Below are positions 7,899-18,339 of a DNA stretch of 64,000 nucleotides, piece after piece. Every line of letters begins with the position of its first letter. The stretch's first letter is position 1. The DNA is from Oharaeibacter diazotrophicus (GTDB lineage: Bacteria; Pseudomonadota; Alphaproteobacteria; Rhizobiales; Pleomorphomonadaceae). The notes beneath the pieces are model-generated. The model saw nothing but the letters and a program-made list of their open reading frames with translations, ran no database searches and was not told the DNA's origin. The stretch lies in contig NZ_SNXY01000006.1 in NCBI RefSeq assembly GCF_004362745.1, positions 744,001-808,000 on the forward strand, written 5' to 3'. A program made the position numbers and the translations under genes.

Positions 7899-9650
7899 AT
7901 GACGACGAAGGTAGATCCCATCACGCTGTCGGTGGTCCGCGGCGTGCTCGAGACCACGCAGCGCGAGATGACGCTCAGCCTCGAGAAGACCGCGCGCTCC
8001 TCGGTCTTCAATCTCGCCCACGACTATTCCACCGCCCTCTTCAACCACGTGCCGGAGATGATCCTGCAGGGCCAGGACATCCCGATCCACATGGGCTCGC
8101 TGATCCCGGCGATGAAGGCGGTGGCGCGCTTCTTCGGCGACGACATCCACGAGGGCGACCTCGTGATGCACAACGACCCCGCCTATTCCGGCAGCCACAT
8201 CCTCGACACCTGCGTCTACAAGCCGGTGTTCCACCGGGGCGAATTGGTGTTCTGGACGGTGTGCAAGGGCCATCTCACCGACATCGGCGGGCCGGTGCCG
8301 GCCGGCTACAACCCGAACGCCACCGAGATCTACGCGGAGGGACTGCGCATCCCGCCGATCAAGATCTGGGACCGCGGTAAGCCGCGTCACGACGTCCTCA
8401 ACCTGCTGCTCACCAACATGCGCGCCCGGCGCGACCAGGAGGGCGACTTCAACGCCCTGATCGGCGCCTGTCAGGTCGGCGAGCGCAACCTCCTGGCGTT
8501 GATCGACAAATACGGCCTCCCGACCGTCCGGGCCGCGATCGGCGAGCTCCAGGACATGGCCGACCGCCACATGCGCAAGCTGATCGCCGAGGTGCCCGAC
8601 GGCACCTACACAGGCACCGCCATCCTCGAGGACGCCGGCCACGGCTACGGCGACTTCGAGATCACCGCCACGGTGACGATCGCCGGCGACAGCTGCCACA
8701 TCGCGATCGCGAGCCCGCCGCAGATCCCGTATTTCATCAACTCCTACGAGGGCAACAGCCACTCCGGCGTCTACCTCGGGCTGATGATGTTCGCGCAGCT
8801 GCCGCCGCCCTACAACGAGGGGCTCTACCGCTGCGTCACCGTCGACATGGGACCGAAGGGCACGCTCTGCAACGCCAGGGAGCCGGCGCCGCACGTCAAC
8901 TGCACGACGACGCCGATGGAGACGCTGACCGACGCCGTCCGCCTCGCCTTCGAGAAGGCGGCGCCGGCCAAGGTGGCGGCGTCCTGGGGCCACGCCAACG
9001 GCTGCAACATCGCCGGCTGGGACACCCGCCACGACGAGGAATACGTGACGATGGTGCTGGCCTCGATCATATCGGGCGCCGGCGCCACCCCGAGCCAGGA
9101 CGGCTGGCACGCCTGCGGGCCGGAATGCTGCTTCGGCGCCCTCACCTCCGGCGACATCGAGCTTTTGGAATACTCCTACCCGATCATCATCCACCGCTAT
9201 TCGCTGATGACCGACAGCGGCGGCGCCGGCAAGTACCGCGGCGGTTCCGGCACCTGCTGGGAGGTCGAGCCGCTCGACCGGCCGATGACCTTCATCACCT
9301 TCGGCGAGGGCCGCCGGATCCCGGCGGTGGGCGCCGCGGGTGCCACGTCGGCGCTGGTCGAGCCCAAGGTCGGCCGTCTCGTGGTGACGCGCGAAGGCGG
9401 CACCGAACTGATCAAGAAGAACGTCATCGAGACCATCCGCCCCGGCGAGCGCGCCGCCAACATGAACCCGGGCGGCGGCGGCTACGGCGATCCGTTCGAG
9501 CGGCCGGTCGAGAAGGTGGTCGAGGACGTCCGCAACGGCCTCGTCTCGCTCGAGGGCGCCCGCGCCGACTACGGCGTGGTGATCGCCGACGCCGGCAGCC
9601 TCGCGGTCGACGAGGCCGCGACACGGGACCTCCGCACCCGCGCCGCGTGA
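7899..9650 (+). CDS. hyuB: Hydantoinase B / oxoprolinase family protein
   Basis: This 583-residue protein belongs to the HyuB family, the B subunit of ATP-dependent hydantoinases, 5-oxoprolinases and acetophenone/acetone-type carboxylases. It begins with VDPITLSVVRGVLETTQREM and ends with the glycine-rich NPGGGGYGDPFERP that is characteristic of HyuB. It precedes hyuA by about 190 bp in the same direction, so the two products should form one complex. The exact cyclic amide or ketone substrate cannot be told from sequence. Confidence 0.9.
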   Translation: MTTKVDPITLSVVRGVLETTQREMTLSLEKTARSSVFNLAHDYSTALFNHVPEMILQGQDIPIHMGSLIPAMKAVARFFGDDIHEGDLVMHNDPAYSGSHILDTCVYKPVFHRGELVFWTVCKGHLTDIGGPVPAGYNPNATEIYAEGLRIPPIKIWDRGKPRHDVLNLLLTNMRARRDQEGDFNALIGACQVGERNLLALIDKYGLPTVRAAIGELQDMADRHMRKLIAEVPDGTYTGTAILEDAGHGYGDFEITATVTIAGDSCHIAIASPPQIPYFINSYEGNSHSGVYLGLMMFAQLPPPYNEGLYRCVTVDMGPKGTLCNAREPAPHVNCTTTPMETLTDAVRLAFEKAAPAKVAASWGHANGCNIAGWDTRHDEEYVTMVLASIISGAGATPSQDGWHACGPECCFGALTSGDIELLEYSYPIIIHRYSLMTDSGGAGKYRGGSGTCWEVEPLDRPMTFITFGEGRRIPAVGAAGATSALVEPKVGRLVVTREGGTELIKKNVIETIRPGERAANMNPGGGGYGDPFERPVEKVVEDVRNGLVSLEGARADYGVVIADAGSLAVDEAATRDLRTRAA

Positions 9651-9841
9651 ACCTCGGCGCGCCGCGTCTCCGTCCGACGTCGCGCGAGCGGAACGCGGCG
9701 GCCGCGTCCTCCTACCTCCACCGGTGACGGAACGGCGCGGCCGACGCGAGCGATCCCGAAGCCGGCCGCGACCCGGCCGAACGGGCATGCCGCCACCGCC
9801 GTAGCGACCTCCCATTCCCCCATCCTTCAGGAACCACCGCC

Positions 9842-11920
9842 ATGCTCTCCCGCTTCCGCCTCGGCATCGACGCCGGCGGCACCTTCACCGACTTCGTGCT
9901 GGCCGAGGACACCGGCGAGATCCGGCTCTACAAGGCGCTGTCCACCCCATCGGATCCGACCCTGGCGATCCACGCCGGCCTCGACCAGATCGCCGCCGAC
10001 CTCGGGCTGACGCCGGCCGAGATCGTCTCGAACTGCGACCTCTGCATCAACGGAACCACCGTCGGCCTCAACGCGCTGATCCAGCACAAGGGCGCCAGGA
10101 CCGGCCTGATCTGCACCGCCGGCCACGAGGACTCCATCGAGATTCGCCTCGGCCACAAGGAGGACGGCTACCGCTACGACGCCGAGTATCCGCCGGCGCG
10201 GATGCTGGTGCCGCGGCACCTGCGCCGCGGCGTGCGCGAGCGCGTCATCTCCGACGGCAGCGTCCGGGTGCCGATGGAGGAGGAGGACGTCCGCGCCGCC
10301 TGCGAACTGTTCGCCCGCGAGGGCGTCGAATCGGTCGCGATCTCCTTCGTGTGGTCGGTGCTGAACCCGGCGCACGAGCGCCGCGCCGCCGAGATCGTGC
10401 GCGAGATGCTGCCGAACGCGGTCGTCACCGTCGGCTCGGAGCTCTATCCGCAGGTGCGCGAGTACACCCGCACCTCGACCGCGATCACCAACGCCTATCT
10501 CGCCCCGATCATGGGCCGCTACGTCGCGGCGGTCGACCGCACCTTCCGCGCGCTCGGCGCCCGCCAGCCGGTGCGCTATTTCCAGTCCAACGGCGGCCTC
10601 GCCACCGGCGAGGCCATGACCGACCGCGCGGTCTACGCCATCAACTCCGGCCCGGCCTCGGCGCCCCAGGCGGGCCTCTACGTCACCGCCCCGCTCGGCG
10701 TGAAGAACGTCATTACCGTCGACATGGGCGGCACGTCCTTCGACATCACGCTGACCCGCGACGGCGTCACCAACGTCTCCAAGAACACCGACTTCCTGCG
10801 CTACCGCATCGGCATGCCGATGATCCAGGTCGAGACGCTCGGCGCCGGCGGCGGCTCGATCGGCTGGATCGACGCCATGGGCCTGTTGCAGATGGGTCCG
10901 CAGAGTGCCGGCTCCGATCCCGGCCCGGCCTGCTACGGCCGCGGCGGCGCCGAGCCGACCGTCTCCGACGCCAACCTCGTGCTCGGCTACCTCAGCCCGG
11001 CCGGCCTGCTCGGCGGCCGCCTGCCGCTCGACCGCGACCGCGCCGTCGCCGCGATCGAAAGCCGGATCGCCGCGCCGCTCGGCCTGACGGTCGAGCAGGC
11101 GGCCTACGGCATGTTCACGATCGTCAACAACAACATGGTCAATGGCATCCGCCGCGTCTCGGTCGAGCGCGGCTTCGACCCGCGCGACTTCGTACTGGTC
11201 GGAGCGGGTGGCGCGACCGCGGCGCACATCACCGCGCTCGCCCGCGAGATCGGCATCGACACCGTGGTGATCCCCAAGCTCGCCTCGGGCCTCTGCGCCT
11301 TCGGCCAGATCATCTCCGACGTGAAATACAATCACATGGCGACCTGCCCGGTCCGCCTCGACGGCGACGACGTCTATGCCCGGGTCGGCGCCCTGTTCGA
11401 GGAGATCGAGGCGCGCGGCATCGCCGAGCTCGAGGCGAACGGCTTTCCGCGCGACCGAATCCGGATCCAGCGCTCGCTCGACATGCGCTACGTCGGCCAG
11501 GTCCACGAGTGCACGGTGGAGATCGACCGCTTCCGCCTCGACGCCGGCAGCATCGGCGCGGTCAAGGAGGCGTTCCACCGCCGCCACGAGGAGCTCTACA
11601 CCTACGCCGAGCGCCACAACGCGGTGGAAGTGGTTAACCTCGAGGCGACGCTCTACGGCATCGTCGACAAGCCGCCGCAGAAGCCGCTGCGCGCCGGGTC
11701 GGGCGCGGCGACGGCTCTCGCGGGCCGGCGCGTCGCGATCTTCTCGGCGGACGGCGCGGGCGTCGAGGTACCGGTCTACGACGGCAGCCGGCTCGGCGCC
11801 GGCGACGTGGTGGTCGGTCCCGCCATCCTCGAGGAGACCACCACCACCATCGTGCTGGAGCCGTCGTGGACGGCGCGGCTCGACGCCGGTGGTTCCTACG
11901 TGATCACGCGCGGGGCATGA
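9842..11920 (+). CDS. hyuA: Hydantoinase A / oxoprolinase family protein
   Basis: This 692-residue protein is the ATP-using A subunit partnering HyuB. The N-terminal phosphate-binding strand IDAGGTFTDFVL and a later VDMGGTSFDITL mark the actin-like ATPase fold, and ETLGAGGGSIGW is typical of the family. The ATG at 9842 is preceded by AGGA. Its TGA overlaps the ATG of the next gene (ATGA at 11917). Such pairs hydrolyse 5-oxoproline, hydantoins or related lactams at the cost of ATP. Confidence 0.9.
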   Translation: MLSRFRLGIDAGGTFTDFVLAEDTGEIRLYKALSTPSDPTLAIHAGLDQIAADLGLTPAEIVSNCDLCINGTTVGLNALIQHKGARTGLICTAGHEDSIEIRLGHKEDGYRYDAEYPPARMLVPRHLRRGVRERVISDGSVRVPMEEEDVRAACELFAREGVESVAISFVWSVLNPAHERRAAEIVREMLPNAVVTVGSELYPQVREYTRTSTAITNAYLAPIMGRYVAAVDRTFRALGARQPVRYFQSNGGLATGEAMTDRAVYAINSGPASAPQAGLYVTAPLGVKNVITVDMGGTSFDITLTRDGVTNVSKNTDFLRYRIGMPMIQVETLGAGGGSIGWIDAMGLLQMGPQSAGSDPGPACYGRGGAEPTVSDANLVLGYLSPAGLLGGRLPLDRDRAVAAIESRIAAPLGLTVEQAAYGMFTIVNNNMVNGIRRVSVERGFDPRDFVLVGAGGATAAHITALAREIGIDTVVIPKLASGLCAFGQIISDVKYNHMATCPVRLDGDDVYARVGALFEEIEARGIAELEANGFPRDRIRIQRSLDMRYVGQVHECTVEIDRFRLDAGSIGAVKEAFHRRHEELYTYAERHNAVEVVNLEATLYGIVDKPPQKPLRAGSGAATALAGRRVAIFSADGAGVEVPVYDGSRLGAGDVVVGPAILEETTTTIVLEPSWTARLDAGGSYVITRGA

Positions 11921-12663
11921 GCCCGGCGCGGGGACGCTCCGTTCGGATCCCGGGCGGCCCGGGCGGAACCGGACTTGGCGAAGCCGAAGCACGGGGAGGG
12001 GTGTCGACCCGCGCCCTCGCCTCTTCCCGCGATCGTCCGCGCGTCGGCGGCACCACCGGCCGCGGCAATGCCACCCTCGGACGCGGCCGCGAGGGCCCCG
12101 ACGGCGGTGCGCCGCCCATCGATCTCGCCCGCGTGCTGGTGGAGACGATCGGCCGGCGTCGCCCCTTCGGCGACGTCCGCCTCGACGCCGCGGCGATCGC
12201 GCGGGCGGGCGGCGTGCAGCAGACACTGATCGAAGGGGCGTTGCGTCGTCTTGCGCTGCTCGGCTTCGTGAGGCCGACCGGGCATGGCTGCTACGTGGCG
12301 GCCATGCTGACGGCGCGCCGGACCCGCGAGGAATTCGCGGTTTGGGCGGACGGCGGGGAAACGCCCGCCCCGGCCTCGGCGGCGGCGCTCTGTCGGTTGG
12401 CGCTCGAGGCCGGGACGGCAGCGCTCGGCATGGCCGGACTGCCCGACGACCCGGTGGCGCTCGCCCGTCTGCGCGACGTCGAGGCCGCACGCCGGAGCGG
12501 CGAGCCGCTGCTCGCCGCCGCGCTCGAGGCGCGCCACCGGCGCCTGCTCGAGACCGAGTTCGTGGCGCGCCTCAAGCTCGCCCACGCCCTGCCCTTCGCG
12601 GGTCTCAGCCCGGCTTCCGTCCGCTCTTCAGAGCTTCCAAACGCGCCAGGAACCAGCGCTTGA
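11917..12663 (+). CDS. Putative winged-helix regulator coupled to hyuA
   Basis: This ORF of 248 residues starts in an ATGA overlap with hyuA. The first 65 residues are low-complexity and Gly/Arg-rich. Residues of about 68-130 look like a GntR-type winged helix (IARAGGVQQTLIEGALRRL, then GFVRPTGHGCYVA), followed by an alanine- and arginine-rich helical region that could be an FCD-like domain. The last 59 bp overlap a small gene on the other strand. The overlap with hyuA and the DNA-binding signature favour a real gene, but the N-terminus is doubtful and an internal start (GTG at 12001) is possible. Confidence 0.5.
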   Translation: MSPARGRSVRIPGGPGGTGLGEAEARGGVSTRALASSRDRPRVGGTTGRGNATLGRGREGPDGGAPPIDLARVLVETIGRRRPFGDVRLDAAAIARAGGVQQTLIEGALRRLALLGFVRPTGHGCYVAAMLTARRTREEFAVWADGGETPAPASAAALCRLALEAGTAALGMAGLPDDPVALARLRDVEAARRSGEPLLAAALEARHRRLLETEFVARLKLAHALPFAGLSPASVRSSELPNAPGTSA

Positions 12664-12751
12664 AGAAGGGATCGGCGTGCATGCGCGCGACGATGTCGCC
12701 GTCGCTCTTGCGACGCTCGGTCCATTGCAGCCAGTCGCTCATGTAGCTCAT
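12605..12751 (-). CDS. Small conserved-looking protein, 48 aa
   Basis: This short frame begins MSYMSDWLQWTERRKSDGD and is preceded by GGAGGAGA at a proper distance from the ATG at 12751. It encodes an amphipathic, Trp/Arg-rich protein ending FFKRWFLARLEALKSGRKPG. It lies downstream of pncB in the same direction, 121 bp after its stop, and overlaps the end of the convergent winged-helix gene. I do not recognise the family. The strong ribosome-binding site and non-random composition support expression. Confidence 0.55.
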   Translation of the reverse strand: MSYMSDWLQWTERRKSDGDIVARMHADPFFKRWFLARLEALKSGRKPG

Positions 12752-12872
12752 CGCGAATGTCTCCTCCGGTCGGCGTTGCGGAACGGACCGCCGTCGCGGC
12801 GGTCCTCAGACCGAACCGCCGGGGCAACGGAAGGTTCCGGGCGAGTGAGCGACCGCGCCCGACCTTGCGGGC

Positions 12873-14174
12873 CTACACCGTCAGCGCCCGCTCCTCGCGC
12901 CCGACCGCACCGAAGATGCGCAGGTAGCGCTCGATCTCGGCGGGGTCGCCTGTCGCCTTGGCCGGATTGTCGGACAGCTTGACCGCCGGACGGCCGTTGA
13001 CGCTGGTGACCTTGCAGACCAGCGAGATCGGGTCGAGATCCTCGCGTGCCGCGGGAGCACATCCGCGGAAGTCGTTGGTTAGATTGGTACCCCAGCCGAA
13101 GGACATGTTGACCCGACCGTCGAAGTGGCGGAACACCTGCTCGATCTCGTCGGTATCGAGGCCGTCGGAGAACACGATCAGCTTGTCGCGCGGGTCCTGG
13201 CCCTTGGCGCGCCACCATTCGACGATCTGCTCGCCGGCCTCGATCGGCGGCGCGCTGTCGGGGCGGAAGCCCTTCCAGTGCGCGACCCAGTCCGGCGCGT
13301 CGCGCAGGAAGGCGGCGGTACCGAAGGCGTCGGGCAGCACGATGCGCAGGTTGCCGTCGTACATGTCGCGCCAGTCGCGCAGCACCTTGAACGGAGCCTG
13401 CCGGACCTCCTCGTCGGTGGTCGCCAGCGCGGCCATCGCCATCGGCAGTTCGTGGGCGTTGGTGCCGATCGCCTCGAGGTCGGACTTCATGGCGATCTCG
13501 ACGTTCGAGGTGCCGATGAAGGCCTCGCCGAGCCCCTCCTTGAGCGCGTTCACGCACCAGTCCTGCCAGAGGTAGGAATGGCGGCGGCGGGTGCCGAAGT
13601 CGGCGATGCGGAGGCCCTTCAGCTTCTGCAGCCGCTCGACCTTGGCCCAGAGCTTGGCCTTGGCGCGGGCGTAGAGCACGTCGAGCTCGAAGCGGCCCAT
13701 GGTGCGCATCACCGACCGCGAGCGCAGCTCGTTGATGATGGCGAGGGCCGGGATCTCCCACATGGTGGTATGGGTCCACGGGCCGTGGAAGTCGAGCTGG
13801 TACTGGCCGTGGCGGCGGCTGAGCTCGTATTCCGGCAGCTGGAAGTCCTTCAGCCACTCGAGGAAGCGCGGCTCGAAGATCTGCTTGACGCCGTAGAAGC
13901 TGTTGCCGGCGAGCCAGATCCACTCCTTCTTGCCGAGCTTCAGCGAGCGGGCGTAGTCGAGCTGGGCGCGCAACTCGCCCTCGTCGATGTCGTCGGCGAG
14001 GCGAACGTGGCGTGTCCGGTTGATCAGCGAGAAGGTCACCTCGACGTCCTGGTAGCGACGCCAGATCAGCTGCAGCATCAGCAACTTGTAGAAGTCGGTG
14101 TCGAGCAGGCTGCGGACGATCGGGTCGAGCTTCCAGCTGTGGTCGTAGACGCGCTTGGCGATGTCGGTGGTCAT
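12873..14174 (-). CDS. pncB: Nicotinate phosphoribosyltransferase
   Basis: This 433-residue enzyme converts nicotinate and PRPP to nicotinate mononucleotide in the NAD salvage pathway, in the cytoplasm. The N-terminal [17 protein letters not shown] is a hallmark of PncB, and the active-site region [12 protein letters not shown] is intact, as is SDGLDTDEI near the phosphate-binding end. The ATG at 14174 follows GGGAGA; upstream in-frame codons would add an unrelated leader. Its promoter should lie in the 263-bp divergent region shared with the SulP gene. Confidence 0.93.
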   Translation of the reverse strand: MTTDIAKRVYDHSWKLDPIVRSLLDTDFYKLLMLQLIWRRYQDVEVTFSLINRTRHVRLADDIDEGELRAQLDYARSLKLGKKEWIWLAGNSFYGVKQIFEPRFLEWLKDFQLPEYELSRRHGQYQLDFHGPWTHTTMWEIPALAIINELRSRSVMRTMGRFELDVLYARAKAKLWAKVERLQKLKGLRIADFGTRRRHSYLWQDWCVNALKEGLGEAFIGTSNVEIAMKSDLEAIGTNAHELPMAMAALATTDEEVRQAPFKVLRDWRDMYDGNLRIVLPDAFGTAAFLRDAPDWVAHWKGFRPDSAPPIEAGEQIVEWWRAKGQDPRDKLIVFSDGLDTDEIEQVFRHFDGRVNMSFGWGTNLTNDFRGCAPAAREDLDPISLVCKVTSVNGRPAVKLSDNPAKATGDPAEIERYLRIFGAVGREERALTV

Positions 14175-14437
14175 GGATCCGTCTCCCGAGCGGGGGCCTC
14201 GGGGATGTGTCGAAGGGCCGGCCGGGCCGGCCCGGACGGGCGCGACACCGGCGGGCATCATCGCCGATCGCGCCGCAAACGGCAAACCGGGGGACATCGC
14301 CATGGACGGTTGCCGAAAAGCGGGAATCCGGGGCCGACCGGCCGAGTCCTTGTCCGTATGAATACATATGCCCGCTGACTTCGCCTCATGCGAGGCGCTA
14401 ATGTCGGGGCCCCGACTCCAAAAAGCCTTATCGCGCC

Positions 14438-16117
14438 ATGACCGCACTCCCGGGCCCTCGCCCCTCGGGCGAATCCGATTTCGCCGCCCTGTTCACGCCC
14501 AAGCTCGTCACCGCGCTGCGCGAGGGCTACACGCTCGAGAAGTTCCGCGCCGACGCCGTCGCCGGTCTGACGGTGGCGATCGTCGCGCTGCCGCTGGCGA
14601 TGGCGATCGCGGTCGCCTCCGGCGTCGGCCCGGAGCGCGGCCTGTTCACGGCCATCGTCGCGGGCTTCCTGATCTCGGCGCTCGGCGGCAGCCGGTTTCA
14701 GATCGGCGGGCCGACCGCGGCCTTCATCGTGGTGGTGTTCAACGTCGTCGAGCGGGTAGGCTACCAGGGCCTCGTGCTGGCGACGCTGATGGCCGGCGTG
14801 ATCCTGGTGGTGGTCGGCTTCCTGAGGCTCGGCACCTACATCAAGTACATCCCCTACCCGGTCGTCACCGGCTTCACCGCGGGCATCGCGGTTTCGATCG
14901 GCGCCAGCCAGCTCAAGGACGCCCTCGGCCTCGACGCCGCCATGCCCGGCGACTTCGTCGCCAAGATGGAGACCATCGCCGGTCACATCGGCGAGGCGCG
15001 GCCGGCGACGGTGGCGATCACGGTGCTGTCGATGGCGCTGATCCTGGTGCTGCGGCGCTTCCGGCCGCACTGGCCGGGCTTCCTGATCGCGGTGGTGCTC
15101 GGCTCGCTCGCGGTCACCCTGCTCGGCCTCGACTCGGCCACGATCGGCTCGCGCTTCGGCGGCGTGCCGAGCATGCTGCCGGCCCCGACCCTGCCCGCCT
15201 TCGACCTCGCGACGCTGCGCGCCGTAACGCCCGACGCCCTCACCATCGCATTGCTGGCGGGCATCGAGAGCCTGCTGTCCGCCGTGATCGCCGACGGCAT
15301 GACCGGCCGGCGCCACCGCTCCAACTGCGAACTGGTCGCCCAGGGCGTCGCCAACGTCGCCTCGGCGATGTTCGGCGGCATCTCGGCGACCGGCGCGATC
15401 GCGCGCACGGCCACCAACATCCGCTCGGGCGCGCGCACGCCGGTCGCCGGCATGCTGCACGCCGCCTTCCTGCTCGCGTTCATGCTGGTGGCCGCGCCGG
15501 TGCTCGCCTACGTGCCGCTGGCGACGCTGGCGGCGATCCTGCTGGTGGTGGCCTGGAACATTTCCGAGATCCACCACATCCACAAGATCATGACCACCGG
15601 CGGCAACGGCGACCGCTTCGTGCTGGCCGGCACCTTCCTGCTGACCGTCGGCGTCGACCTCACCGTCGGCATCGGCTTCGGCGTGGTGGTGGCCGCGGTG
15701 CTGTTCATGCACCGCATGGCCGAGTCGGTGGCGATCGAGCACCACGACCGGCTGTTCGACGAGGACGTCGCCGACCGGCCGGGCGAGCACGAGGATCTCG
15801 CCGTGCCACCGAAGGACGTGGTGGTCTACCGCATCCGCGGGCCGTTCTTCTTCGGCGCGACCCAACAGGTCGGCTCGGTTCTGGAACGCATCGGCGACCC
15901 GCCGCGGCTGTTCGCGCTCGACTTCTCCGGCGTGCCCTTCGTCGATTCCACCGCGGCGACGGCGCTGCAGAGCTTCGCCGGCAAAGCCGCCCGCCGCGGC
16001 ACCCGGGTGGCGATCGCCGGCGCGTCGACACAGGTCAGGGCGGAGTTGGAGCGCTTCGGTGTCCGGCCCCCCGAGGTCTCCTACGTCGCGGATGTCGAGG
16101 CCGCCCTCGCCGAATAG
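14438..16117 (+). CDS. SulP family anion transporter with STAS domain
   Basis: This 559-residue membrane protein has about 10-12 transmembrane helices beginning near residue 40 ([21 protein letters not shown]). It has a SulP signature region with [11 protein letters not shown] and [13 protein letters not shown], and a C-terminal cytoplasmic STAS domain (about 470-559). The STAS domain carries [14 protein letters not shown], whose DST is the conserved serine context of anti-sigma-antagonist folds. Family members move sulfate, bicarbonate or other anions. No carbonic anhydrase or sulfate-reduction gene is adjacent, so the ion cannot be assigned. Confidence 0.9.
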   Translation: MTALPGPRPSGESDFAALFTPKLVTALREGYTLEKFRADAVAGLTVAIVALPLAMAIAVASGVGPERGLFTAIVAGFLISALGGSRFQIGGPTAAFIVVVFNVVERVGYQGLVLATLMAGVILVVVGFLRLGTYIKYIPYPVVTGFTAGIAVSIGASQLKDALGLDAAMPGDFVAKMETIAGHIGEARPATVAITVLSMALILVLRRFRPHWPGFLIAVVLGSLAVTLLGLDSATIGSRFGGVPSMLPAPTLPAFDLATLRAVTPDALTIALLAGIESLLSAVIADGMTGRRHRSNCELVAQGVANVASAMFGGISATGAIARTATNIRSGARTPVAGMLHAAFLLAFMLVAAPVLAYVPLATLAAILLVVAWNISEIHHIHKIMTTGGNGDRFVLAGTFLLTVGVDLTVGIGFGVVVAAVLFMHRMAESVAIEHHDRLFDEDVADRPGEHEDLAVPPKDVVVYRIRGPFFFGATQQVGSVLERIGDPPRLFALDFSGVPFVDSTAATALQSFAGKAARRGTRVAIAGASTQVRAELERFGVRPPEVSYVADVEAALAE

Positions 16118-16129
16118 GCGGCGCGACGC

Positions 16130-17317
16130 TCAGACGCCGCGCGAGCCGCGGCGCACCACCGAGCCGTCGCCGGCGTGTTCCGGCGGCGGCGCTCCGCTCC
16201 ACACCCCGGCGAGGACGCAGCGGTTTCGGCCCGCGCGCTTGGCGTCGTAGAGCGCCCGGTCGGCCTCGATCACCAACTGGTCCAGCACGTCGCCGTCGGC
16301 GGACGAAACCGCGACGCCGATGCTGACGGTGATGCGCGGCGGCAGCCCGTCCGCCGCCGGCGCGGGTACGACCACCGCCGCCCGGACCCGTTCGGCGAGC
16401 GCCATCGCCCGCTCCGGCCCCGCAGCCGGCACGAAGACGACGAACTCCTCGCCGCCGAGGCGGGCGTGGCGGGTCGGGTCGGGGATGGCGCCTCGGATCC
16501 GGCCGGCGATCGCCTTGAGGACGAGGTCGCCGACGGCGTGGCCGTGGCCGTCGTTGATCGCCTTGAAATGGTCGACGTCGACCAGCAACACGGCGTCGCC
16601 GGCGGCGCAGCGCGCCGGTGTCACCGCGAAGAAGTATCTTCGGTTGTAGGCGCCGGTGAGCACGTCCACGGTCGCCATGTCGACGAGTTCGCGAGCGACG
16701 CGCTCCTGGGCGAGCAGGATCACCGCCACGGCGAGCCCGAACTTCATCACGATCGCGATCATGAAGGCGTCGACCGGGCGCGGAATGCCGTCGTAGAGCC
16801 CGAGCATGCCGAGCGCCGACGCCAGATGCGTCACCGCCAGGAACGCCAGCACGGCCGAAAGCAGCAGGCGAGCCGGCAGCGGCTCCTGGCGGTATCCCGC
16901 CGCCATGGCCCGTCCCGACACCGCGTAGGCGGCCACGGCGGTCAGGTTGAACACGGCGCCGCGGATCCCGTTGTCGGCGTCGAAGTCGGTGGCGAGCGCG
17001 ATCACGACGAGGACCGCCGGATAGGTCATCACCAGCCAGCGCCGGGCGGAGGCGCGTCGCGTCTCGATCTCGGCGAGCCCGATCCAGAGTGCTCCATAGG
17101 CGGCGGCACCTACCACCAGAGTGAAGAGGCGCCAGGACGGCCACGTCAGGATGCCCATTTCGCCCCAGCCCGCCACGGTGGAACCGACGGCCAACAGCAG
17201 GAAGGCGAGGCAGAGCGGCGGGGCGCCGAGCCGCTCCCGGCGCACGATCGCGGCATAGGCGAAGATCACCACGCCGACCAGCAGCGAGGTCTTGTAGAGC
17301 TCCAGCACGGTGGCCAT
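16130..17317 (-). CDS. Membrane diguanylate cyclase (GGEEF)
   Basis: This protein of about 395 residues has six or seven N-terminal transmembrane helices (about residues 8-205) and a C-terminal GGDEF domain with the active-site motif RLGGEEF. It should make cyclic di-GMP from GTP. The upstream RxxD inhibitory site is not present, so product inhibition through that site is unlikely. The ATG at 17317 is used; an in-frame GTG at 17374 would add 19 residues. It is convergent with the SulP gene, with 12 bp between stops. Confidence 0.87.
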   Translation of the reverse strand: MATVLELYKTSLLVGVVIFAYAAIVRRERLGAPPLCLAFLLLAVGSTVAGWGEMGILTWPSWRLFTLVVGAAAYGALWIGLAEIETRRASARRWLVMTYPAVLVVIALATDFDADNGIRGAVFNLTAVAAYAVSGRAMAAGYRQEPLPARLLLSAVLAFLAVTHLASALGMLGLYDGIPRPVDAFMIAIVMKFGLAVAVILLAQERVARELVDMATVDVLTGAYNRRYFFAVTPARCAAGDAVLLVDVDHFKAINDGHGHAVGDLVLKAIAGRIRGAIPDPTRHARLGGEEFVVFVPAAGPERAMALAERVRAAVVVPAPAADGLPPRITVSIGVAVSSADGDVLDQLVIEADRALYDAKRAGRNRCVLAGVWSGAPPPEHAGDGSVVRRGSRGV

Positions 17318-17485
17318 GTCGAGCGACGGCAAAGACCACCTCGCGAGCGCGCTGGAGAGGGACCCCGCGGGCACGCCGACGGGGCTACCGGATCACCGGT
17401 CGCGCCGAGGATAGCCGAAGACCGACATCAGAAGGTTTACGGACCCGAACGACAACGCGACGGGCGGATCGCCGCCCGGTCTCGG

Positions 17486-18208
17486 TCAGAGCTTCAGCCG
17501 TTCCAGGATCTGCTGGACCGCAGCGACGGTGGAAAGGTAGGCCGACGTCAGCGCGAAACCGATCTTCACGGCGTCCGGCGGATCGAGGCGGAAGGCCAGC
17601 GCCGCGCTGGCGAACACGAACCACGCCGCCGTCACCGCCAGCGTCAGCGGACGCCAGCGCTCGACCCGGACCGGATGCACGAAGGCGACCGGCATGAAGG
17701 TCAGCACCGCGAGCGCGACCACCACGGCGATCACGAACCACGCCGGCGGCTGGAAGACGAAGAACACGAAGACGACGCCGTTCCAGACGGCCGGGAAGCC
17801 GCGGAAAGCGTTGTTCTTCATCTTCATGCGGGTGTCGGCGAAGTACATCGCGCTGGTGAAGACGATGATGCCGGCCAGCACCAGCGCGATCGGCGTCGAG
17901 GTGAAGCCTGCGGTCACGATCGCGAAGGCCGGCAGGAACACGTAGGTGACGTAGTCGACCACGAAATCGAGCGAGGCGCCCGAGAAGGTCGGCAGGCGCC
18001 GTTCCACCGCGAATCGCCGGGCGATCGGGCCGTCGACACCGTCGACGAACAGCGCCACGCCGAGCCAGCCGAAGAACTCCGTCCAGTTGCGCTGGTAGGC
18101 CGCGAAGGCGGCGAGCATGGCCAGCACCACGCCGCTCGCCGTGAAGGCGTGGACGGCGAGCGCGATGGCGGTGTTCTGGTGCTTTTCCACGAGGGTCAGC
18201 TGCGCCAC
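17486..18208 (-). CDS. pcs: Phosphatidylcholine synthase
   Basis: This 240-residue integral membrane enzyme condenses choline with CDP-diacylglycerol to give phosphatidylcholine, the one-step route known from rhizobia. The CDP-alcohol phosphatidyltransferase motif is spread over DGPIARRF and GASLDFVVDY, with the catalytic aspartates in place. The GTG at 18208 is chosen because GGGAGG lies 5 bases upstream and the length then equals that of known Pcs proteins. It indicates a membrane containing phosphatidylcholine and growth where host or environmental choline is available. Confidence 0.9.
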   Translation of the reverse strand: MAQLTLVEKHQNTAIALAVHAFTASGVVLAMLAAFAAYQRNWTEFFGWLGVALFVDGVDGPIARRFAVERRLPTFSGASLDFVVDYVTYVFLPAFAIVTAGFTSTPIALVLAGIIVFTSAMYFADTRMKMKNNAFRGFPAVWNGVVFVFFVFQPPAWFVIAVVVALAVLTFMPVAFVHPVRVERWRPLTLAVTAAWFVFASAALAFRLDPPDAVKIGFALTSAYLSTVAAVQQILERLKL

Positions 18209-18339
18209 GGGAACCTCCCGCACGCGAGCGCGGCGGCCGCGGCCGGGCGGAGTGCCGGGGCGAACCCCCGCGTCCTCGAAAAATTGACCAAGCCCGTCTC
18301 CATGCGCCTCGAGAAGCCCCTCGTCACAGACCCGTTACA

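Noticed and set aside
12291-12827. A 178-codon frame on the minus strand overlapping the small 48-aa gene
   Set aside because: It is Arg/Ala/Ser-rich with no domain and lacks a ribosome-binding site; the shorter frame at 12605-12751 has a strong one.
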